Of a stretch of DNA of 64,000 nt, positions 10,189 to 20,006 are shown one piece after another; positions within the stretch are counted from its first letter, which is position 1; the number at the start of each line of letters is the position of its first letter. The translations under genes and the position numbers were made by a program. The stretch is from Paraburkholderia guartelaensis (GTDB lineage Bacteria; Pseudomonadota; Gammaproteobacteria; Burkholderiales; Burkholderiaceae), in the NCBI RefSeq assembly GCF_004353905.1, contig NZ_SMOD01000020.1:1-64000 (forward strand), read 5' to 3'. The notes below the pieces were generated by a model, which searched no databases, had not been told where the DNA came from, and saw only the letters and a program-made list of their open reading frames with translations.

Positions 10189-10491
10189 ATGATCCCGGCA
10201 TCCGGTCAACGCCAGCGCACATCGTCGTTGCTGCGCACGCGCATCCTCCAGTGGATGCGCGGCCCCACCTTCGCGCGCGATATTGCCCTCGTTCTCGCCG
10301 TCAAGCTCGTCCTCCTGGTGGCGCTCAAATACGCGTTCTTCAATCACCCGCAGGCAGAAGACATGAACATGCCGCCTGCCGCTGTCGCGCAGGCCATCCT
10401 GGCCGTGCCCGAGTCTACGGCGCTCAAGCCGTCAGCGTCCCAATCCCAGACCATGCCGCCCCCGCGAGGAGACCGTCATGCCCACGATTGA
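10189..10491 (+). CDS. cydP: Small membrane protein of the cytochrome bd locus (CydP-like)
   Basis: The protein has 100 residues and one clear membrane segment ([23 protein letters not shown]), then a short soluble tail with [18 protein letters not shown]. It overlaps the cydA start by 14 bases, so the two are translationally coupled. Size, topology and position match the small accessory protein CydP found before cydA in beta- and gamma-proteobacteria. Its proposed role is assembly or stabilisation of the bd quinol oxidase. The first 20 residues are Arg/Ser-rich and the true start may be a little further in. No CydX-type peptide is seen after cydB, so this may be the only small subunit here. 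Confidence 0.75.
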   Translation: MIPASGQRQRTSSLLRTRILQWMRGPTFARDIALVLAVKLVLLVALKYAFFNHPQAEDMNMPPAAVAQAILAVPESTALKPSASQSQTMPPPRGDRHAHD

Positions 10492-12064
10492 ATCGGTCGA
10501 ACTCTCGCGTCTTCAGTTCGCCATCACCGCGCTCTACCACTTCCTGTTCGTGCCCCTCACGCTCGGCCTCTCGTGGCTGCTCGTCATCATGGAGTCCGTC
10601 TATGTGATGACCGGCAAGGAGATCTATAAGGACATGACGCAGTTCTGGGGCAAGCTCTTCGCCATCAACTTCGCGATGGGCGTCACCACCGGCCTCACGA
10701 TGGAGTTCCAGTTCGGCACCAACTGGTCGTACTACTCGCACTACGTGGGCGACATTTTCGGCGTGCCGCTCGCCGTGGAAGGGCTCGCGGCGTTCTTCCT
10801 CGAATCGACCTTTGTGGGAGTGTTTTTCTTCGGCTGGAATCGCCTGTCGAAAGGCGCGCACCTCTTCACCACGTTTCTCGTCGCGCTCGGCTCGAACCTC
10901 TCGGCACTGTGGATTCTCATTGCCAACGGCTGGATGCAGAACCCCGTGGGCGCGTCGTTCAACTACGAAACCATGCGCATGGAACTCACCAGCCTGTTCG
11001 CGGTAATCTTCAACCCCGTCGCGCAGGTGAAGTTCGTGCACACGGTTTCGGCCGGCTACGTGACGGCGTCGATGTTCGTGCTCGGCATTTCGTCGTGGTA
11101 CCTGCTGCGCCGGCGCGACGTCGAGTTCGCGCTGCGCTCGTACGCGATCGCCGCGGGCTTCGGCCTTGCGTCCACGCTATGCGTGCTGATCCTCGGCGAC
11201 GAATCGGGCTACACCGACGGCGTGGTGCAGCAGGTCAAGCTCGCCGCCATCGAGGCCGAATGGGAAACCGCGCCCGCCCCCGCGCCGTTCACGCTATTCG
11301 GCCTGCCTAACCAGAAGGAAGAGCGCACCGACTACGCGATCCGCATTCCCTGGCTGATGGGTATCATCGCCACGCGCTCGATCGACACGCCCGTGATCGG
11401 CCTGAAAGACCTGATGGGCCGCGCCGAGGTGCGCATCCGCAATGGCATGCTCGCCTACGCCGCGCTGCAAAAGATGAAGGAAGGCACCGCCGACACCGAA
11501 ACGCGCGACGTGTTCGAGGCGCACAAGGCCGATCTCGGCTACGGCCTGCTCTTGAAGCGGTTCACGCCGAACGTGGTCGACGCGACGTCCGAGCAGATCA
11601 GGGCCGCGTCGCGAACGGCGATTCCGGCCGTCGCGCCGGTGTTCTGGTCGTTCCGCGTGATGGTGGGTCTCGGCATCCTCTTTCTCGTGACCTTCGTACT
11701 CGCCTTCTGGTTCTGCGCGCAGCGCTCGCTGCTCAAGGACAGCCGCCGCTGGTTCCTCGGCTGGGCGCTGGTGGCGATCCCGCTGCCGTGGCTCGCCGCC
11801 GAGTTCGGCTGGGTCGTCGCGGAAACCGGCCGCCAGCCGTGGACCATCGCGGAAGTGCTGCCCACGCGTCTTTCGGCTTCGAGCCTCGCACCCGGCGACG
11901 TGATGCTGAGCATCGCGGGCTTCGTGATCTTCTACACGCTGCTCTTCATCATCGAGATCACGCTGATGTTCAAGTACGCGCGCCTCGGGCCTTCGTCGCT
12001 GCATACCGGTCGCTACTTCCACGAGCAGACGGCCGCGCTGGCCACCAGCGGCAAGGTCTCGTGA
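10478..12064 (+). CDS. cydA: Cytochrome bd ubiquinol oxidase subunit I
   Basis: CydA carries the haems of the bd quinol oxidase, which reduces oxygen to water with ubiquinol in the inner membrane. The 528-residue protein has the family N-terminus [24 protein letters not shown] with the haem-ligand histidine. [24 protein letters not shown] is present in two adjoining pieces, and many membrane helices follow. The Q-loop near residues 240-330 is the long insert-free or moderate type. It follows cydP with overlap, has cydB 37 bases downstream, and forms a cydPAB operon. I see no clear FNR/Anr box just upstream of cydP. Confidence 0.95.
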   Translation: MPTIESVELSRLQFAITALYHFLFVPLTLGLSWLLVIMESVYVMTGKEIYKDMTQFWGKLFAINFAMGVTTGLTMEFQFGTNWSYYSHYVGDIFGVPLAVEGLAAFFLESTFVGVFFFGWNRLSKGAHLFTTFLVALGSNLSALWILIANGWMQNPVGASFNYETMRMELTSLFAVIFNPVAQVKFVHTVSAGYVTASMFVLGISSWYLLRRRDVEFALRSYAIAAGFGLASTLCVLILGDESGYTDGVVQQVKLAAIEAEWETAPAPAPFTLFGLPNQKEERTDYAIRIPWLMGIIATRSIDTPVIGLKDLMGRAEVRIRNGMLAYAALQKMKEGTADTETRDVFEAHKADLGYGLLLKRFTPNVVDATSEQIRAASRTAIPAVAPVFWSFRVMVGLGILFLVTFVLAFWFCAQRSLLKDSRRWFLGWALVAIPLPWLAAEFGWVVAETGRQPWTIAEVLPTRLSASSLAPGDVMLSIAGFVIFYTLLFIIEITLMFKYARLGPSSLHTGRYFHEQTAALATSGKVS

Positions 12065-12101
12065 TCGCTGCAAGACACCGAAAGACGCGAGGAAACACGC
12101 C

Positions 12102-13238
12102 ATGGACTACGCAACGCTCAAGTTGATCTGGTGGGTGCTGATCGGCGTGCTGCTGATCGGCTTTGCGCTCACCGACGGCTTCGACATGGGCGCGGCCGTG
12201 CTGCTGCCCTTCATCGGCAAGACCGACGAGGAGCGCCGCATCGTCATCAACGCGGTCGGCGCGACTTGGGAAGGCAACCAGGTCTGGTTCATCACCGCGG
12301 GCGGCGCGATGTTCGCCGCGTGGCCGCTCGCCTATGCGGCGTCGTTCTCGGGCTTCTACTTCGCCATGCTGCTCGTGCTGTTCTCGCTGTTTTTTCGTCC
12401 CGTGGGCTTCGACTATCGCGGCAAGCGCGTCGATGTGAGATGGCGTCAGGGCTGGGACTGCGGTCTTTTCATCGGCGGCTTCGTGCCCGCGCTCGTGTTC
12501 GGCGTGGCGTTCGGCAATCTGCTCCAGGGCGTACCGTTCGCGTATGACACGGACCTGCGCGTGACGTATCACGGCAGCTTCTTCGCACTCCTCAATCCGT
12601 TCGCGCTGGTCTGCGGACTGGTGAGTCTTTGCATGCTCACCGCTCACGGCGCGGCGTTCCTGAAGAGGAAGACCGATGGCGTCGTCGCCATGCGCGCCTC
12701 GAAGGCGCTGCGGCTTTTCTCGGCGCTCACGATCGTGTTGTTTCTCGTGGCGGGGGCGCTCGTGGCGACGCTCATCGGCGGCTATACGATCACGTCGCCG
12801 GCGCCTTTGGACACAGTGGCCAATCCGCTCCTGAAGAGCGTCGATTCGGGGCCCGGGCTCTGGCTCGCGAACTACGGACTCTATCCGTGGATGGCGCTCG
12901 CCCCTGCCGTGGGCGTGCTGGGCGGCGTGCTCGCGTTCGCACTCGCAAGTTCGCGCTTCGAGCGGCTCGCGTTCCTGAGCACGGCGTTGCAGATCGTCGG
13001 CGTGATTCTGACTGCGGGCTTTTCGATGTTCCCGTTCATCATGCCCTCGTCGCTCGACCCGCGTTCGAGCCTCACCGTCTGGGACGCAACATCGAGCAAG
13101 ATGACGCTCGAGATCATGCTGGTGGCCGTCATCATTTTTCTGCCGATCGTGCTCGCCTACACCGCGTGGGTCTATCGCGTGATGCGCGGCAAGATCACCG
13201 CCAGCGCGATACAGGACAACCACCATACGCTGTACTGA
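12102..13238 (+). CDS. cydB: Cytochrome bd ubiquinol oxidase subunit II
   Basis: CydB is the structural partner of CydA. The 378-residue protein starts [20 protein letters not shown] and has the signature [12 protein letters not shown], then [20 protein letters not shown], and eight or so membrane helices. Near the end [15 protein letters not shown] is the usual conserved block. It lies 37 bases after cydA. The 30 bases after its stop contain no cydX-like frame and lead into a strong bidirectional terminator. Confidence 0.95.
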   Translation: MDYATLKLIWWVLIGVLLIGFALTDGFDMGAAVLLPFIGKTDEERRIVINAVGATWEGNQVWFITAGGAMFAAWPLAYAASFSGFYFAMLLVLFSLFFRPVGFDYRGKRVDVRWRQGWDCGLFIGGFVPALVFGVAFGNLLQGVPFAYDTDLRVTYHGSFFALLNPFALVCGLVSLCMLTAHGAAFLKRKTDGVVAMRASKALRLFSALTIVLFLVAGALVATLIGGYTITSPAPLDTVANPLLKSVDSGPGLWLANYGLYPWMALAPAVGVLGGVLAFALASSRFERLAFLSTALQIVGVILTAGFSMFPFIMPSSLDPRSSLTVWDATSSKMTLEIMLVAVIIFLPIVLAYTAWVYRVMRGKITASAIQDNHHTLY

Positions 13239-13268
13239 GCGCCCAGGCGACTGAGCGGCGCTGGAAAC

Positions 13269-13300
13269 AAAAACGCCGCGGCAGGTGCCGCGGCGTTTTT
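13269..13300. terminator. Bidirectional terminator between cydB and nagE
   Basis: A 14-pair perfect stem (AAAAACGCCGCGGC and its complement) with an AGGT loop gives a T run in both directions. It separates the converging cyd and nag operons. Confidence 0.92.
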
Positions 13301-13321
13301 CACAGGCATACAGCGAATCGA

Positions 13322-15079
13322 TTACGCCGGCTGGAGCGCCAGTTCGCGTGCATAGCGCGGCGCGGCGTCGCCGACCACGATGTGCAGCGTATCGACCGAA
13401 GTCCACACGACGTCGAGCGCGCCGAGCTTCTCGCGATCCACGGCCGCCGGGTCGCGCACGATCACGCGCAGGCGCGTAGTCGCCACCGCGTCGAGCGAAA
13501 CGATGTTGGCAACGCCGCCGAACACCGCGAGCCAGCGCGACGGATTCGGATCGAGCGGGCCTTGCGCGATATCCGCGCTCGCGTTCGCCTGGGCAGCCTG
13601 AACGGCCTGACCCGCAGGCTGCGCAGCCGCCTTGACGGCCGCCGCACCGCCGCGTGCGATCTCGCCGCGGATCTCATCGGCGATCATGTCCGCCTCCGGC
13701 CCGATGACGACCTGCACGCTTTCGCCGCCGCGCTTGAGCACACCGCGCGCGCCGATCGCCTTCAACGCCGGCTCGGAAACATGCGCCGGATCGGCCACCG
13801 TGAGACGCAGACGCGTCGTGCAGGCGTCGACCACCTTGAGGTTGGCCGCGCCGCCCAGCGCATCGATGTAACGCGCAGCACGCGAGAGCGATGCGGCTGT
13901 TGCCGCGCCGCCAGCAGCCACCGCAACGCCCGACATCGACGATGCGATTGCCGTATCGCCCGCCGAGGCTTCACGGCCCGGCGTGGGCAGATTGAAGCGG
14001 CGGATGAAGAAGCGGAACAGCCCGTAGTACACGACCGCATAGACCACGCCGAGCGGAATCGCATACCAGCCGTGCGTGGAGAGCCCGTAGTTCAGCACGT
14101 AGTCGATCGCGCCCGCCGAGAACGTGAAGCCGAGCTTGATGCCGAGCAGCGAGCAGATTGCGAGCGACAGCCCCGTGAGCACCGCGTGGATCGCGTAGAG
14201 CACAGGCGCGAGGAACATGAACGTGAACTCGATCGGCTCGGTCACGCCCGTGAGGAACGAGGTGAGCGCCATCGAAAACAGCAGGCCGCCCACCATCGCG
14301 CGCTTGTCCTTCGGTGCTTCGTGCAGCATCGCGAGACACGCTGCCGGCAGGCCGAACATCATCACCGGGAAGAAGCCGGCCATGAAGCTGCCCGCCGTGG
14401 GGTCGCCCGCGAAGAAGCGGTGCAGGTCGCCCGTGACGGCCGCGCCGCCGGCTGCCGGCGTGAACGAACCGAACACGAACCACACGAGCGAGTTGAGGAT
14501 GTGGTGCAGACCCGTGACGAGCAAGAGCCGGTTGAGCAAGCCGTACACGAAGGTGCCGATCGCGCCAGCCGTCGTAAGCCAGTGGCCGGCGGTGTCGATC
14601 ACGCCCTGCACCGGTCCCCAGATGTAGCCGAACACGATACCGAGCACCAGACACGTGAGCCCCGTGACGATCGGCACGAAGCGTTTGCCGCCGAAGAACG
14701 CGAGGAACTCGGGCAGCTTGATGTCCTTGAAGCGGTTGTACAGCATGCCCGCGACGACACCGGCCACCACGCCCGACAGCACGCCCATGTTGAGCTTGTC
14801 GTTGATGTCCTTCATCACGGCGGTCTGGACGAGATAGCCCAGCGCACCCGCGAGGCCGGCGACGCCGTTGTTGTCTTTCGCAAAGCCCACTGCAATGCCG
14901 ATCGCGAACAGCAACGGCAGGTTATCGAAGATCGCGCCGCCCGCGTCGGCGATGATCTTGATGTTGAGCATGTCGGCCTGGCCGAAGCGAAGCAGGATGC
15001 CGGCGACCGGCAGCACTGCGATGGGAAGCATCAGCGCGCGGCCGAGGCTTTGTATCTTGAGAAACGGATTGCCATCCAT
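13322..15079 (-). CDS. nagE: PTS N-acetylglucosamine transporter, EIIC-EIIB with a second degenerate EIIB
   Basis: This protein transports N-acetylglucosamine and phosphorylates it. The 585-residue protein has the EIIC membrane domain to about residue 370 (start NPFLKIQSLGRALMLPIAVL, later GVTEPIEFTFMFLAP). A first EIIB domain follows with phosphorylatable cysteine about 420 in KVVDACTTRLRL. After an Ala/Gln-rich linker there is a second EIIB-like domain (about 514-585) where the matching stretch reads LDAVATTRLRV: alanine replaces the cysteine. EIIA is supplied by the multidomain protein encoded just upstream. It is the last gene of the nag operon and ends at a shared terminator. Confidence 0.92.
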   Translation of the reverse strand: MDGNPFLKIQSLGRALMLPIAVLPVAGILLRFGQADMLNIKIIADAGGAIFDNLPLLFAIGIAVGFAKDNNGVAGLAGALGYLVQTAVMKDINDKLNMGVLSGVVAGVVAGMLYNRFKDIKLPEFLAFFGGKRFVPIVTGLTCLVLGIVFGYIWGPVQGVIDTAGHWLTTAGAIGTFVYGLLNRLLLVTGLHHILNSLVWFVFGSFTPAAGGAAVTGDLHRFFAGDPTAGSFMAGFFPVMMFGLPAACLAMLHEAPKDKRAMVGGLLFSMALTSFLTGVTEPIEFTFMFLAPVLYAIHAVLTGLSLAICSLLGIKLGFTFSAGAIDYVLNYGLSTHGWYAIPLGVVYAVVYYGLFRFFIRRFNLPTPGREASAGDTAIASSMSGVAVAAGGAATAASLSRAARYIDALGGAANLKVVDACTTRLRLTVADPAHVSEPALKAIGARGVLKRGGESVQVVIGPEADMIADEIRGEIARGGAAAVKAAAQPAGQAVQAAQANASADIAQGPLDPNPSRWLAVFGGVANIVSLDAVATTRLRVIVRDPAAVDREKLGALDVVWTSVDTLHIVVGDAAPRYARELALQPA

Positions 15080-15199
15080 TGAACTGCCTCCAGTCTCTAT
15101 CTCTTGCTTGACGTTTGTGGGTGAGAGAAGCCGGCGCGCGATCGCTGCGCACGCCGGCGTGTTTCTAAGGATTGCTTCGGGTGGGTAAAACAGAAAGCA

Positions 15200-17767
15200 T
15201 CAATCGTGCGGCCAGCTTTCGCGGCTTGCCGCACGTACGGCTTGCGCCGATTCGAGTGCGAGTGCGTTCTGCGCGCGCTGGCGGCAGTCGCTGTAGTCGA
15301 GCTTGCGCACACGCGCCTTGATCGACGGCACCGAAACCGGATCGACGGAAAGCTCCGTCACACCGAGGCCGACGAGCAGCGGCACCGCGAGCGGATCGCC
15401 CGCCAGCGCGCCGCACACGCCGACCCACTTGCCGTGCTTGTTCGCGCCCTCGACCGTCGCTGCCACGAGACGCAGCACGGCCGGGTGCAGCCCGTCGGCT
15501 TGCGCCGCGAGGTCAGGCTGGCAACGGTCCATCGCGAGCGTGTACTGCGTAAGGTCGTTGGTGCCGATCGAGAGGAAATCTGCGTGGCGCGCAAGCTGGT
15601 CCGCGAGCAGCGCTGCCGAGGGCACCTCGATCATCACGCCCACTTCGATCGGCTCCGTGCGGCCCGCTTCGCGTGCGAATGTGTCGATGCGCTCGCGCAG
15701 GCGCACGAGTTCGCCCACGTCGGTCACCATCGGCAGCAGGATGCGCACCTTGCCCGCCGGCTTCACGGCGACGAGTCCACGCAGCTGGTCGTCCAGCAGA
15801 TCGGGCCGCACCTGCGCGAGGCGGATGCCGCGCAGACCCAGCGCCGGATTCGGCTCGGGCGGCAGCGTGAGATAGTCGACTTCCTTGTCCGCGCCCACGT
15901 CGAGCGTGCGGATGATCGCCGTGCGGCCCGCGAGTGCGTCCGTGATGGCCTGGTAGCTCTGAAGATGTTCCTCCACCGTCGGCGCGGCCTGGCGATGGAT
16001 GAAGAGCAGCTCCGTGCGCAGCAGGCCCACGGCGTCGGCGCCGTTATCCACCGCCGTGTTGGCGTCTTCCAGCGTCGCAATGTTCGCGGCGACTTCCACC
16101 GCGTGGCCGTCGCGCGTGGCTGCGGCCTCGTGCGACGTGCGGCGGTTCGCTTCGCGCACGCCAGCCTGGCGCTGCTTTTCGCTGCGCGCGCGTTCGATGT
16201 CGAGCGCGCTCGGCGTGTACGCAAAGCGGCCGGCACTCGCATCGATGACGACTTCGGTGCCCTCGGGCACCGCATGCAGCGCGTCGCCGAGCGCGACGAG
16301 CGCGGGAATGCCGGCCTGGCGCGCGATGATCGAAGCGTGCGAGGTCGCACCGCCGCGCGCCATCACGAGCGCCATCACGCGCTTGCGGTCGAGCGAGGCG
16401 AGATCGGAAGGCGTGAATTCGTCGGCGGCGAGCACGGCTTCGTCGGGCAACGCACGCGCGGCCGCGTTCGACAGACCGAGTGCGCGCAGCACGCGCTTTT
16501 CGAGGTCGCGCAGGTCGGCTGCGCGTTCCGCGAGCAGCGGATCGTCCACCTTGCCGAGCACCGCGATCTGCGCGCGGATCGCCTCGCGCCACGCGTAGCC
16601 CGCGCTCTTGCCAAGGCTGATCGCGTCGCGTGCGGCGTCGACGAGCGTCGGGTCTTCGAGCAGCACGCGGTGCATCGTGAAGATGCCCGCCTCGCCAATC
16701 GCGCCGCGCTGCGAAGCCGTGCGCACGCTCTGGTTCAGCTCGGCGTCCACCGCGGCGATTGCCTTGTCGAGCGCGCGGCTTTCCGCGGCCGAGGTGCCGC
16801 TCGCGAGTTCGGGTGGCGTGAGTTCGGCTTCGTCCCAGCGCACGAGCTTGCCCACCGCGACGCCCGGCGCCGCGCACACGCCCGCGAGCACGCCCGGCTC
16901 GGCAGACGACGCCACGGCGGCCGCGGCCTCCTGCATCACGGGCGCAGGCGACTGCTGCCGAGCCGGCGCTTCACCGCCCTCGCCGGGCGCTTCGCGCAGG
17001 AGTTCGCCCGCAACGGCGTCCACGGCGCGCTGCGCCTCCTTGCCGATGCCGACGAGTTCGATGGTCGCGCCCTCGCCCGCGCCGAGGGCGAGCAGGCCGA
17101 CGACGCTCTCGATGGCGGACTTGCGTTCGCCAAAGCGGACCTCGACACGCGCGTCGATGCCGCGCACCGCTTCGCGCGCGCGCGCCGCGGGCCGCGCATG
17201 GAGGCCGCCCGCATGCGTGAGCGTGACGCTGCGGCGCACTTCGTTCGCAATCAATTCATGGGCGGCGGCGATCTCCGCGCCGTCACGCACGCGCAGCACG
17301 AGCAGCGCGGACTTGCCCGCTTCGACCTGACCCGCGCCTGCGCGCTCGATCACTTCGAATGCGTCCGAATTGGCGATCGCGACGACCGAAACGAGGCTCG
17401 GCGCATTGCACGCCACCACGTCGAGATCGAACTCGATCAATGTGTCGCCGAGCCGCACCTGCGCGCCCTGCGCGACCTTCGGCGTGAAGCCCTTGCCGTT
17501 CAGCTCGACGGTGTCGATGCCGACGTGCACGAGCACCTGTGCGCCTTCGGCCGATTGCAGCGTGACCGCGTGGCCGGTGCGTGCGAGATGCACGACGATG
17601 CCGTCGCAAGGCGCGACGACGCGGCCGGCGAGCGGATCGATGCCAATGCCGTCGCCGAACAACCCTTCCGAAAACACCGGATCGGGCACCGACGCGAGCG
17701 GCACGACCGGCCCGGTAAGCGGAGAGACCAATACGATATGCCCCTCGACGCGAGTATGCGGATCCAT
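15200..17767 (-). CDS. Multidomain phosphotransferase: EIIA(Glc-type)-HPr-EI fusion
   Basis: One polypeptide of about 855 residues carries three PTS functions. Residues 1-150 form a glucose-type EIIA (VLVSPLTGPVVPL; active-site histidine in VLVHVGIDTVELNGKGF). Residues about 180-270 are HPr (THAGGLHARPAARA with the phosphorylated histidine). From about 300 on is enzyme I (GGATSHASIIARQAGIPALV, LLRTELLF, ADFLSIGTNDLTQYTLAMDR). It passes phosphate from PEP to NagE. ATG at 17765-17767 follows GAGGAG by nine bases; a frame start nine codons upstream (17794) is also possible. It sits between nagB2 and nagE, so the operon is self-sufficient and does not need the general EI/HPr encoded at 42.7-44.9 kb. 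Confidence 0.93.
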   Translation of the reverse strand: MDPHTRVEGHIVLVSPLTGPVVPLASVPDPVFSEGLFGDGIGIDPLAGRVVAPCDGIVVHLARTGHAVTLQSAEGAQVLVHVGIDTVELNGKGFTPKVAQGAQVRLGDTLIEFDLDVVACNAPSLVSVVAIANSDAFEVIERAGAGQVEAGKSALLVLRVRDGAEIAAAHELIANEVRRSVTLTHAGGLHARPAARAREAVRGIDARVEVRFGERKSAIESVVGLLALGAGEGATIELVGIGKEAQRAVDAVAGELLREAPGEGGEAPARQQSPAPVMQEAAAAVASSAEPGVLAGVCAAPGVAVGKLVRWDEAELTPPELASGTSAAESRALDKAIAAVDAELNQSVRTASQRGAIGEAGIFTMHRVLLEDPTLVDAARDAISLGKSAGYAWREAIRAQIAVLGKVDDPLLAERAADLRDLEKRVLRALGLSNAAARALPDEAVLAADEFTPSDLASLDRKRVMALVMARGGATSHASIIARQAGIPALVALGDALHAVPEGTEVVIDASAGRFAYTPSALDIERARSEKQRQAGVREANRRTSHEAAATRDGHAVEVAANIATLEDANTAVDNGADAVGLLRTELLFIHRQAAPTVEEHLQSYQAITDALAGRTAIIRTLDVGADKEVDYLTLPPEPNPALGLRGIRLAQVRPDLLDDQLRGLVAVKPAGKVRILLPMVTDVGELVRLRERIDTFAREAGRTEPIEVGVMIEVPSAALLADQLARHADFLSIGTNDLTQYTLAMDRCQPDLAAQADGLHPAVLRLVAATVEGANKHGKWVGVCGALAGDPLAVPLLVGLGVTELSVDPVSVPSIKARVRKLDYSDCRQRAQNALALESAQAVRAASRESWPHD

Positions 17768-17806
17768 CAGGCGAGACTCCTCGATGCGTTCCATTCGCTT
17801 TCCAAT

Positions 17807-18814
17807 CTAGTGTGTTTCGGTGACTTTGTTCAGGTAACGCGGCTCGTCAGGATTGCGGCCGCGCGCGGCGGCAAGGCCCGCCGCCATCACGTAGAACGAC
17901 AAAATCGCCGCGATGGGATCGAGTGCCGCATCGGCAGCCGTTTCGAGCGGCAGCGCAGCGCCGGCCACGTCGGCGGGCGCCGCGAGCAGCACGCGCGCAC
18001 CGCGCTTTTCCATGTCGCGGGCGAACTCGATCAGACCCGCCTGCTCCGGCCCGCGCGGTGCGAAGACGAGCAGCGGGTAATCGCGGTCGATCAGCTCCAT
18101 CGGGCCGTGGCGCACTTCGGCGCTCGAAAACGCTTCGGCCTGAATGCCCGAGGTTTCCTTGAGCTTGAGCGCGGCCTCCTGCGCAACGGCGAGGCCCGGA
18201 CCGCGGCCGATCACAATCATCTGTTTCACGTCGCGCAATTCTTCGATGGCCTTCGACCAGTCGAGCGTGCCCGCGCGATCGAGCGCATCGGGCAGCGCGC
18301 GCACGGCGTCGAGGAACGCGACGTCGCGCTGCCAGAAACCGACGAGCTGCGCCGACATCGCGAGCATCGCGATATAGCTCTTGGTGGCCGCCACACTCAG
18401 CTCGGGACCGGCGAGGAGCGGCAGCTCCGTACCGGCGGCCTCGGCGAGCGGCGAGCCCGCGACGTTGACCATCGCCGCCGTCAACGCGCCGGCTTCGTGC
18501 AGCGCCTTCATCGTCGCGACGAGATCAGGACTCCTACCCGATTGGGAGAAAGCAAGGGCAAACTGGCCGCGCACACGTAAGGGCGCCTGCTGGAGCGTCG
18601 CGATCGACATCGGCAGCGTGGCCACCGGTATGCCGATGCGGCTCATGGTGAGCGCAGCGAAATAGCTCGCCGCGTGGTCCGAACTGCCGCGCGCGACGGT
18701 GAGCGCGACGTGGCGCGGTTCGGCCTCCAGCGCGCGGGCGAGCGCCTCGACACGCGAGGTGTCCGCGAGCTGCGCGGCGACGACGCTGGCCGAGGCCAGC
18801 GCTTCTTTAAGCAT
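17807..18814 (-). CDS. SIS-domain glucosamine-6-phosphate deaminase (NagB-II type)
   Basis: The protein is about 335 residues with two SIS (sugar isomerase) domains, as in the isomerase half of GlmS: VARGSSDHAASYFAAL, FSQSGRSPDLVATM, AATKSYIAMLAM and EAFSSAEVRHGPMELID. Proteins of this kind in nag operons replace the classical NagB and convert glucosamine-6-phosphate to fructose-6-phosphate and ammonia. The start is uncertain: ATG at 18814 overlaps the nagA stop by eight bases; TTG at 18823 has AAGGAG six bases upstream; ATG at 18841 lacks a site. In each case it overlaps nagA and is translationally coupled. Confidence 0.87.
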   Translation of the reverse strand: MLKEALASASVVAAQLADTSRVEALARALEAEPRHVALTVARGSSDHAASYFAALTMSRIGIPVATLPMSIATLQQAPLRVRGQFALAFSQSGRSPDLVATMKALHEAGALTAAMVNVAGSPLAEAAGTELPLLAGPELSVAATKSYIAMLAMSAQLVGFWQRDVAFLDAVRALPDALDRAGTLDWSKAIEELRDVKQMIVIGRGPGLAVAQEAALKLKETSGIQAEAFSSAEVRHGPMELIDRDYPLLVFAPRGPEQAGLIEFARDMEKRGARVLLAAPADVAGAALPLETAADAALDPIAAILSFYVMAAGLAAARGRNPDEPRYLNKVTETH

Positions 18815-19910
18815 ATTCGACAATCGATTCTCCTTCGACATAGGTCGCGGTGAGCGCCAGTTCGCGATCGAACACATTGACATCGGCCCATGCGCCGCGC
18901 ACGAGGCGGCCACGGTCTTCGATGCCGAGGTAGTCGGCGGCATAGCGCGACAGACGCGCGGACACGTCCGCGATCGGCAGGCCGATCGAAACGAGGTTGC
19001 GCAGCGCCTGGTCCATGGTGAGGGTGCTGCCCGCGAGCGTGCCGTCGGCAAGACGCACGCCGCCAAGACACTTCGTCACGTGCTGGCTGCCAAGGCGGTA
19101 TTCGCCGTCGGGCATGCCGGTGGCCGAGGTGCTGTCGGTCACCACATAAAGACGCGGAATGGCGCGCAGCGCAGCGCGGATCGCGCCGGGATGCACGTGC
19201 AGCAGGTCCGGAATGATCTCCGCGTACTCGGCATGTGCGAGCGCCGCGCCGACCACGCCCGGATTGCGATGATGCAGCGGCGACATCGCGTTGAAGAGGT
19301 GCGTGAAGCCGCAGGCGCCATGCTTGAGCGCCGCCACGGCGTCGTCATAGGTCGCGAGCGAGTGGCCGATCTGCACGCGCACGCCGCGCGCCGCCATCTC
19401 GCCGATGATCTCGATATGGCCCGCGATCTCGGGCGCCACGGTCACCACGCGAATCGGCGCGATCGAGAGGTACTTGAGCACCTCGTCGAGCACGGCCGAA
19501 ACCGCGGCGTCGGGCTGCGCGCCGAGCTTGCCCGGATTGATGTACGGGCCTTCGAGGTGCACGCCCAGTACGCGCGCGCCGCCCGCCGTGCGGTTGCGCG
19601 TGACGTTGCCGAGGCCCGCGACCACGTTCATCAGCTCCTCGCGCGGGGCGGTCATGGTCGTGGCGAGCAGGCTCGTGGTGCCGTAGCGGGCGTGGGTGCG
19701 CGCGATGGTTTCGATCGCGTCGCCGGCTTCCATGACGTCGGCGCCGCCGCCGCCGTGCACGTGCAGGTCGATGAAGCCCGGCAGGATGTAGGGCGCGTCG
19801 TTCTTCGCCGGATCGGTGGCCTCGCCCGTGATCGCGGTGATGCGTCCGTTCTCGAACGACAGCGTGCCGTGGATCCAGCCTTCAGGGGTGAGTATGTTTC
19901 CGCTCAGCAT
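18807..19910 (-). CDS. nagA: N-acetylglucosamine-6-phosphate deacetylase
   Basis: NagA removes the acetyl group from GlcNAc-6-phosphate. The 367-residue amidohydrolase shows the metal-binding motif PGFIDLHVHGGGGADVME near residue 45, then GVHLEGPYINPGKLGA with the catalytic-site glutamate. It also has IGHSLATYDDAVAALKHGA, FTHLFNAMSPLHHRNPG and VTDSTSATGMPDGEY. All are standard for NagA. It overlaps the deaminase gene downstream and follows the GntR regulator by 96 bases. Together they turn imported GlcNAc-6-P into fructose-6-P. Confidence 0.95.
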   Translation of the reverse strand: MLSGNILTPEGWIHGTLSFENGRITAITGEATDPAKNDAPYILPGFIDLHVHGGGGADVMEAGDAIETIARTHARYGTTSLLATTMTAPREELMNVVAGLGNVTRNRTAGGARVLGVHLEGPYINPGKLGAQPDAAVSAVLDEVLKYLSIAPIRVVTVAPEIAGHIEIIGEMAARGVRVQIGHSLATYDDAVAALKHGACGFTHLFNAMSPLHHRNPGVVGAALAHAEYAEIIPDLLHVHPGAIRAALRAIPRLYVVTDSTSATGMPDGEYRLGSQHVTKCLGGVRLADGTLAGSTLTMDQALRNLVSIGLPIADVSARLSRYAADYLGIEDRGRLVRGAWADVNVFDRELALTATYVEGESIVEYA

Positions 19911-20006
19911 GAGAGTTTTCCGATGAGGCGCATCAAAGCGCGGAAGGACGTTTCGGTGACGTGCATGAGAGAGATTGCGGCGGCGTTGCGTTCCCGCGGG
20001 CGGCGC

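Noticed and set aside
12629-15082. Very long open frame of over 800 codons on the plus strand across cydB and nagE
   Set aside because: It is antisense to nagE and out of frame with cydB. Its product is Arg/His/Glu-rich low complexity, typical of frames opposite GC-rich genes.
15206-18580. Plus-strand open frame of more than 1100 codons opposite the EIIA-HPr-EI and SIS genes
   Set aside because: The minus-strand genes have all PTS and SIS motifs. The plus frame has no recognisable domain and reflects GC-rich third-position bias.
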